Source: Magnetospirillum sp. (GTDB lineage Bacteria; Pseudomonadota; Alphaproteobacteria; Rhodospirillales; Magnetospirillaceae). From it: a DNA stretch of 10,000 bases. Below the pieces are notes generated by a model that was given only the letters and a program-made list of their open reading frames with translations, had not been told where the DNA came from and did not search any database. This document shows positions 6,489-10,000 of this stretch, piece by piece (position 1 is the stretch's first letter; the number at the start of each line of letters is the position of its first letter). A program made the position numbers and the translations under genes. The stretch covers positions 1 to 10,000 of the forward strand of contig JAIWOG010000225.1 of assembly GCA_020217035.1 (NCBI GenBank), in the 5' to 3' direction.

Positions 6489-7673
6489 ATGCTGGACCTG
6501 TCCGTCATCCGCCAGCAAGGCAGCTTTCGCGTCAACGTGACCTTGCAGGCCGGGGCCGGAATCACCGCCTTGTTCGGTCCGTCGGGCTCGGGCAAGACCT
6601 CGGTGATCAACATGGTGGCCGGTTTGGCGCGGCCCGACCAGGGGCGTATCGTGGTGGACGGTCGCGTGCTGTTCGACGCGGCGGAAGGGGTGGACATTCC
6701 CCCGGAACGTCGCCGTCTGGGCTATGTGTTCCAGGACGGCCGGCTGTTTCCGCATCTGTCGGTGCGGGCCAACTTGACTTTCGGCCGCGACCGTCTGCCC
6801 CCCTCGGATCGCAAGGTGGATTTCGACGCCGTCGTCGAGGTGCTGGGCATCGATCATCTGCTGGACCGTCGTCCGGCCTTGTTGTCGGGCGGCGAGAAAC
6901 AGCGCGTCGCCATTGGTCGGGCTTTGCTGGCCAGTCCCCGCATCCTGCTGATGGACGAACCCTTGGCGGCGCTGGATTCCAACCGCAAGGCCGAGGTTCT
7001 GCCCTTCATCGGCGCCCTGTCCCGGCGTTTCGGCATCCCCATCCTTTATGTCAGCCATTCCATGGACGAGGTGCTGAGCCTGGCCGACACCCTGGTGCTG
7101 ATGGACCAAGGCCGCGCCGCCGCCATCGGTCCCACCGAGGAATTGCTGTCGCGCCCGGAATTGCGGCCGCTGACCGGGCGGTGGGAAGCCGGTTCGGTGA
7201 TCCGCGCCCAAGTGGAATCCCACGACCCGCGCACCGGCATGACCCGCCTGCGTTTCGGCGGCGGCATCTTGGCCATGGCCCGTAACCACCTGGCGGTGGG
7301 GGCACAGGTGCGTCTGCGCATCCAGGCCAGCGACATCGCCATTGCGCTGGACCATCCCGGCCGGGTGTCGGTGCGCAACATCCTGCCGGCGCATGTGCTG
7401 TCGGTGACCCAGCGGGACACGTCGTTGGTGGACGTCATGTTGGATTGCGGCGGCACCCCATTGTGGGCGCAAATTTCCGGCTGGGCCCAAGCGGATCTGG
7501 GTTTGAAGCCGGGAATGCAGGTTCACGCCATGGTCAAGGCCCTGACCATCGCCCGCGGCGAGGTCGCCGAAACAGGGGGGGGTGAAGAAGATTGCCGTCG
7601 CCGCCCAGCACTTGACCCATGCGGACGCCCATTTGCACTGGGCGCGTCATCTGTTGATCTTCGACGCGAATAG
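6489..7673 (+). CDS. modC: Molybdate ABC transporter ATPase (3' end altered at a G8 run)
   Basis: The ATPase that powers molybdate import. All motifs are intact: Walker A GPSGSGKT (30-37), Q-loop Q82, signature LSGGEKQR (132-139), Walker B LLMDEP (153-158), switch H190. A C-terminal molybdate-binding MOP/TOBE domain spans about 290-356, ending in VHAMVKALTIAR. As written the frame gives 394 residues, longer than the usual ~350-365. The last 29 residues, after three glycines encoded in part by a run of eight G (7575-7582), are Arg- and Pro-rich and unlike the family. One more G would bring the TGA at 7583-7585 into frame and end the protein at 365 residues, with that TGA overlapping a GTG start. 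A frameshift or sequencing error at the run is therefore likely; activity should not depend on the tail. Confidence 0.9.
   Translation: MLDLSVIRQQGSFRVNVTLQAGAGITALFGPSGSGKTSVINMVAGLARPDQGRIVVDGRVLFDAAEGVDIPPERRRLGYVFQDGRLFPHLSVRANLTFGRDRLPPSDRKVDFDAVVEVLGIDHLLDRRPALLSGGEKQRVAIGRALLASPRILLMDEPLAALDSNRKAEVLPFIGALSRRFGIPILYVSHSMDEVLSLADTLVLMDQGRAAAIGPTEELLSRPELRPLTGRWEAGSVIRAQVESHDPRTGMTRLRFGGGILAMARNHLAVGAQVRLRIQASDIAIALDHPGRVSVRNILPAHVLSVTQRDTSLVDVMLDCGGTPLWAQISGWAQADLGLKPGMQVHAMVKALTIARGEVAETGGGEEDCRRRPALDPCGRPFALGASSVDLRRE
7575..7582. repeat. Homopolymer run of eight G at the end of modC
   Basis: Eight consecutive G. The run decides which frame ends modC and lies exactly where the next open frame starts (GTG at 7582). 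Such runs are prone to slippage in replication and to sequencing error. Confidence 0.95.
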
Positions 7674-7764
7674 CAGCGGGATCATCTGGGGCTTCGCCCC
7701 TTGCGCCGATCGAGACGCCGGGAATAACCATCGCGGCCTTCTGCTTATGTCTTGCACCATATAA
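7582..7764 (+). pseudogene. Possible 5' fragment of a NifX/NafY-like FeMo-cofactor protein gene
   Basis: A GTG start at 7582 opens a 60-residue frame with G-rich sequence just upstream as a possible binding site. The first ~30 residues, KKIAVAAQHLTHADAHLHWA followed by RHLLIFDANSSG, follow the pattern I recall for NifX/NifB-type Mo-Fe cluster-binding domains: KIAVA.Q, a histidine near the middle, then R..L.F.A at fixed spacing. From about residue 33 (base ~7680) the similarity stops and a GGGGC-TTC-GCCCC hairpin (7688-7700) lies in the frame. The full domain needs about 100 residues, so this would be a truncated remnant. The place just behind modBC, in a 4-base GTGA overlap with the expected modC stop, suits a molybdenum-related gene. 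The resemblance is from memory and short; it could be chance. Confidence 0.4.
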
Positions 7765-7812
7765 GCGTGTATATATTATCGGATAAGACAATCCGTGATA
7801 ATTGTGTGCAAG
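7751..7812. promoter_or_regulatory. AT-rich leader of zorA with nested inverted repeats
   Basis: An outer perfect repeat, CTTGCAC (7751-7757) and GTGCAAG (7806-7812), encloses an AT-rich stretch. Inside, ATTATCGGAT (7775-7784) pairs with ATCC-GT-GATAAT (7791-7802) across AAGACA, ten pairs with a two-base bulge, and TTATC-G-GATAA (7776-7786) is a further perfect palindrome. TATATT/TATTAT sequences at 7772-7779 could serve as a -10 element, but no well-spaced -35 is evident. This is the only plausible promoter region for the zor genes in the window; the repeats may be operators. Confidence 0.45.
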
Positions 7813-7826
7813 CCTTGGGTGTTCGA

Positions 7827-9242
7827 ATGAGCGTCATTTCCGCCTTCTCCATGGAAACCATTGTTTTTGTCCTGCTGATCGGTCTGGCCGGGATCGGTGT
7901 TCATTTTCGCTTCAATGCCAAGATCGCCGGCATCGCCCCTTCCATGCTGACCACCTCGGGGATTTTCGCCACCTTTCTGGCCATCGCCATGGGGTTGTAT
8001 GGTTTCGACGCCAAGAACATCCAATCCAGCGTGCCGGGCCTGTTGGACGGGTTGCGGACCGCGTTCTGGGCTTCGGTGGTCGGGGTCGGCTTCGCGCTGC
8101 TGGCGAAGTTGCGCTTCGCCATCTGGGGCGCCAGTCGCCACAAGGGCGATGTCGCGGTTCCCGTCGGCGCCACCATCGACGATTTGGTCGTCCATCTGGC
8201 GGGGTTGCAGCGGGCCTTGGTGGGGGGCGACGATTCCACCCTGATCACCCAGTTGCGCCTGGGCCGCCAGGAAAACAACGACCGCCTGGACGGCTTGCGC
8301 CGCAGCTTCGACGACTTCGCCGTCAAGGTGGCCGAAAACAACACCAAGGCGCTGATCGAGGCGCTGGAAGGGGTGATGCGCGACTTCAACGCCAAGATCA
8401 ACGAACAATTCGGCGACAATTTCAAGCAATTGAACCAGGCGGTGGCGGCCATCCTGGTCTGGCAGGAACGTTACCGCGATCAAGTGGACCAGATGATCGC
8501 CGTCCAGGAACGCGGGGCCCGATCGCTGGACCAGGCGGCGCAGCGTTTCCAGTCGCTGGTGGACGGCGCCGAGTCCTATACCCGCACGGCCCAGGATCTG
8601 TCGGAACTGCTGCGGGCCATCGAGGGTCAGCGGGCGGCGCTCGAGGATTCCATGAACGCCCTGGGCAAGCTGTTCGCCACCGCATCTCGCGGACTGCCGG
8701 AACTGGAAGCGCGTATCGTCGATTTCGCCGACCAGATTACCCGCTCGGCGCAGGAGGCCGGGCAAGGCATGCAGCAGGCCGCCCGCGCCGGTATCGACGC
8801 CTTGCGCGATTCAGTGGGGCAGGTGGTGGAGGGGGCCGGCCAGCAACTGGCCGCCTTGCAGAAATCCCTGCAACAGGTGGAAGTCGTGGCGCAGAACTCG
8901 GCCCGCCAGATCGCCGACGGCGCCATCAAGGCCGGCGAGGTCATGGCGCGGTCGGCCCAGGACAACGCCACCGCGCAAAAGGCGGCCCTGGTCGAGGCCC
9001 AAAAGACCCTGCACGACGGGGTGCGGGCGGCCAATGACGGGTTCAACGCCCAGGTGCAGGACATGATCGCCAGGACCCGCGAACAGGTTGCCGCCCTGGA
9101 CCTCGCCCTGCAGCAGGAACTAACCAATTCGCTGAACACCCTGGGCCGCCAGTTGACCGGCTTGTCGCAGCAATTCGTCGACGATTACGCGCCCCTGACC
9201 CAGCGCTTGCGCGATCTGGTGGCCGTGGCCGGGAAGGTGTGA
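7827..9242 (+). CDS. zorA: Zorya anti-phage motor protein, MotA/ExbB-like channel with helical tail
   Basis: A 471-residue inner-membrane protein. Three membrane helices are visible at about 10-28, 40-62 and 76-97, like the short core of ZorA/MotA/TolQ/ExbB channel proteins, with DGLRTAFWASVVGVGFALL in the third. Residues ~115-471 are almost entirely helical, rich in Ala, Gln and charged residues with heptad-like spacing: the long cytoplasmic tail that distinguishes ZorA from flagellar or Ton motors. In Zorya the ZorA pentamer surrounds a ZorB dimer, uses the ion gradient, and the tail relays a signal to DNA-acting effectors. The tail is shorter than in the ~730-residue type I E. coli protein. 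ATG 7827 has only a weak GGGTG upstream; ATG 7851 and TTG 7815 are alternatives. It is tightly coupled to zorB. A generic MotA-like protein is possible, but the tail and partner argue for ZorA. Confidence 0.85.
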   Translation: MSVISAFSMETIVFVLLIGLAGIGVHFRFNAKIAGIAPSMLTTSGIFATFLAIAMGLYGFDAKNIQSSVPGLLDGLRTAFWASVVGVGFALLAKLRFAIWGASRHKGDVAVPVGATIDDLVVHLAGLQRALVGGDDSTLITQLRLGRQENNDRLDGLRRSFDDFAVKVAENNTKALIEALEGVMRDFNAKINEQFGDNFKQLNQAVAAILVWQERYRDQVDQMIAVQERGARSLDQAAQRFQSLVDGAESYTRTAQDLSELLRAIEGQRAALEDSMNALGKLFATASRGLPELEARIVDFADQITRSAQEAGQGMQQAARAGIDALRDSVGQVVEGAGQQLAALQKSLQQVEVVAQNSARQIADGAIKAGEVMARSAQDNATAQKAALVEAQKTLHDGVRAANDGFNAQVQDMIARTREQVAALDLALQQELTNSLNTLGRQLTGLSQQFVDDYAPLTQRLRDLVAVAGKV

Positions 9243-9244
9243 TC

Positions 9245-9946
9245 ATGCCGTTTGACGCCCACCACCACCACGACAAGGAAGACCACTGGATACCGCTCAG
9301 CGACCTGATGACCGGGTTGATGATGTTCTTCCTGCTGCTAGCCGTCGCCTTCATGATCAAGGTCGAGGCCGATTCCGACAAGATCAAGGGAGTCGCCATC
9401 CTTTACGACCAATTGCGTTCCGACCTTCACGACGACCTGGCCGCCGAGTTCCAAAATGATCTGGGACGCTGGGGCGCCGAACTGCACCCCGACCTGACCT
9501 TGCGCTTCAAGGAACCCGAGGTGCTGTTCGACACGGGTTCGGCCAAGCTGAAGCCCAAGTTCACCGAGATCCTCGACGAGTTCTTTCCCCGCTACGTCGC
9601 CATCCTGGCGTCCGACAAATACCGCGATTCCATCACCGAAATCAGGGTCGAGGGGCATACGTCGAGCCTGTGGGGACAGGGGGTGGCGGCCGAGGAAGCC
9701 TATTTCAAGAACATGGAACTGTCGCAGTCGCGCACCCGCTCGGCGCTTCAATACGTGCTGCAATTGCCGGCGATCGACCGCGACCGGGCGTGGCTGCGCT
9801 CGCACCTGACCGCCAACGGCCTGTCGTCTTCCAAACCCGTCATCGACGACGGCAAGGAAAGCGCCCTCAAGTCGCAGCGGGTCGAGTTCAAGATCCGTAC
9901 CGACGCCGAACGCCGCATCGCCACCATCCTTGACGTCGCCCGATGA
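9245..9946 (+). CDS. zorB: Zorya anti-phage motor protein, OmpA/MotB-like peptidoglycan-binding partner
   Basis: A 233-residue protein with a short cytoplasmic N-terminus (four histidines at 6-9), one membrane helix at about 18-38, and a periplasmic OmpA-like domain (about 90-220). The helix starts with WIPLSDLMTGLMMFFLLLAV. D20 occupies the place of the ion-carrying aspartate of MotB and ZorB. The OmpA-like part shows LFDTGSAKLKP (94-104), VEGHTSS (135-141), LSQSRTRSALQYVL and a terminal SQRVEFKI, the pattern that grips peptidoglycan. ATG 9245 is preferred: GGGAAGG (9231-9237) lies 7 bases before it, while a GTG at 9239 overlapping the zorA stop would be too close to that site. The next gene overlaps its stop by four bases, so zorA, zorB and the third gene form one operon. 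Confidence 0.9.
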   Translation: MPFDAHHHHDKEDHWIPLSDLMTGLMMFFLLLAVAFMIKVEADSDKIKGVAILYDQLRSDLHDDLAAEFQNDLGRWGAELHPDLTLRFKEPEVLFDTGSAKLKPKFTEILDEFFPRYVAILASDKYRDSITEIRVEGHTSSLWGQGVAAEEAYFKNMELSQSRTRSALQYVLQLPAIDRDRAWLRSHLTANGLSSSKPVIDDGKESALKSQRVEFKIRTDAERRIATILDVAR

Positions 9947-10000
9947 AGCTGCCCGATTTCTCAACCCATCCCGACCTGAACGCCCTGCGGGCCAGGATGG
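9943..10000 (+). CDS. Third gene of the Zorya operon, cut by the window edge
   Basis: An ATG at 9943 overlaps the zorB stop as ATGA, the classic sign of translational coupling, and the frame stays open to the edge. Only 19 codons are visible (MKLPDFSTHPDLNALRARM). They hold no signal peptide or recognisable domain. By position it should be the effector partner: ZorC in type I, or the HNH nuclease ZorE in type II. The short ZorA leans to the type II-like choice, but the visible residues cannot decide it. Confidence 0.75.
   Translation, partial: MKLPDFSTHPDLNALRARM

Noticed and set aside
6402..7526. A 374-residue minus-strand frame opposite modC
   Set aside because: His/Gln-rich mirror of ModC codons with no recognisable domain.
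7688..7700. GGGGC-TTC-GCCCC hairpin as terminator of the modBC operon
   Set aside because: The stem is only five pairs and is followed by TTGCGCC, not a T run; at best a weak or factor-dependent end point.
5738..7786. The AT-rich motifs before modB and before zorA as a pair of direct repeats (att sites)
   Set aside because: They share only short TGTATA/TATATA-like stretches, too little to call a duplication, and no integrase is in view.
7534..7791. Minus-strand frame of 85 residues over the modC/zorA gap
   Set aside because: It has no motif, runs through the leader repeats and the end of modC, and has no plausible binding site.
7827..9946. Flagellar MotA/MotB or ExbB/ExbD reading of the last two genes
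   Set aside because: ExbD lacks an OmpA-like domain, MotA lacks the long C-terminal helical tail, and no flagellar or TonB genes are nearby; ZorA/ZorB fits both proteins.

Overview
The window looks like chromosome from an alphaproteobacterium of the Rhodospirillales, most like Magnetospirillum. The clues are high GC, short intergenic gaps, a polyhydroxyalkanoate phasin, and a gene set (paaK, a membrane diguanylate cyclase, modBC) typical of that group. The genus is inferred from protein character and was not checked by alignment.

Layout. At 1-560 a phasin gene has TGC-rich repeats that resemble PhaR sites in front of it and a strong terminator behind it. At 562-1963, on the minus strand, lies a phenylacetate-CoA ligase whose start is best placed at a GTG with a perfect ribosome binding site. 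It ends in its own terminator, placed back to back with that of the phasin. At 2178-3365 is a six-helix membrane diguanylate cyclase. It is followed tail to tail, one base apart, by a LysR regulator (3367-4233, minus), which is divergent from an EamA/DMT exporter (4338-5246). The exporter gene overlaps the convergent ridA-like gene (5203-5670, minus) by 44 bases.

At 5792-7673 are the molybdate transporter genes modB and modC, with no modA beside them and an imperfect ModE-like palindrome in front. The end of modC is odd. A run of eight G at 7575-7582 sets its frame so that it reads 29 codons past the expected stop. Overlapping the run is the GTG start of a short reading frame whose first 30 or so residues look like the N-terminus of NifX/NafY-type FeMo-cofactor proteins; it then loses that resemblance. 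This may mark the edge of an inserted segment.

From about 7680 to the right edge lies the most interesting part: a ZorA/ZorB pair (MotA/ExbB-like channel with a long helical tail, and an OmpA-like peptidoglycan-anchored partner), the motor of the Zorya anti-phage system. It has an AT-rich leader with inverted repeats and a third, translationally coupled gene that the window cuts after 19 codons. That third gene should be the effector that decides the Zorya type, and it cannot be identified here. The ZorA tail is short, which fits a type II-like system better than type I, but this is inference.

No stretch longer than 300 bases is without a gene. No rRNA, tRNA, CRISPR array, insertion sequence or integrase was seen.
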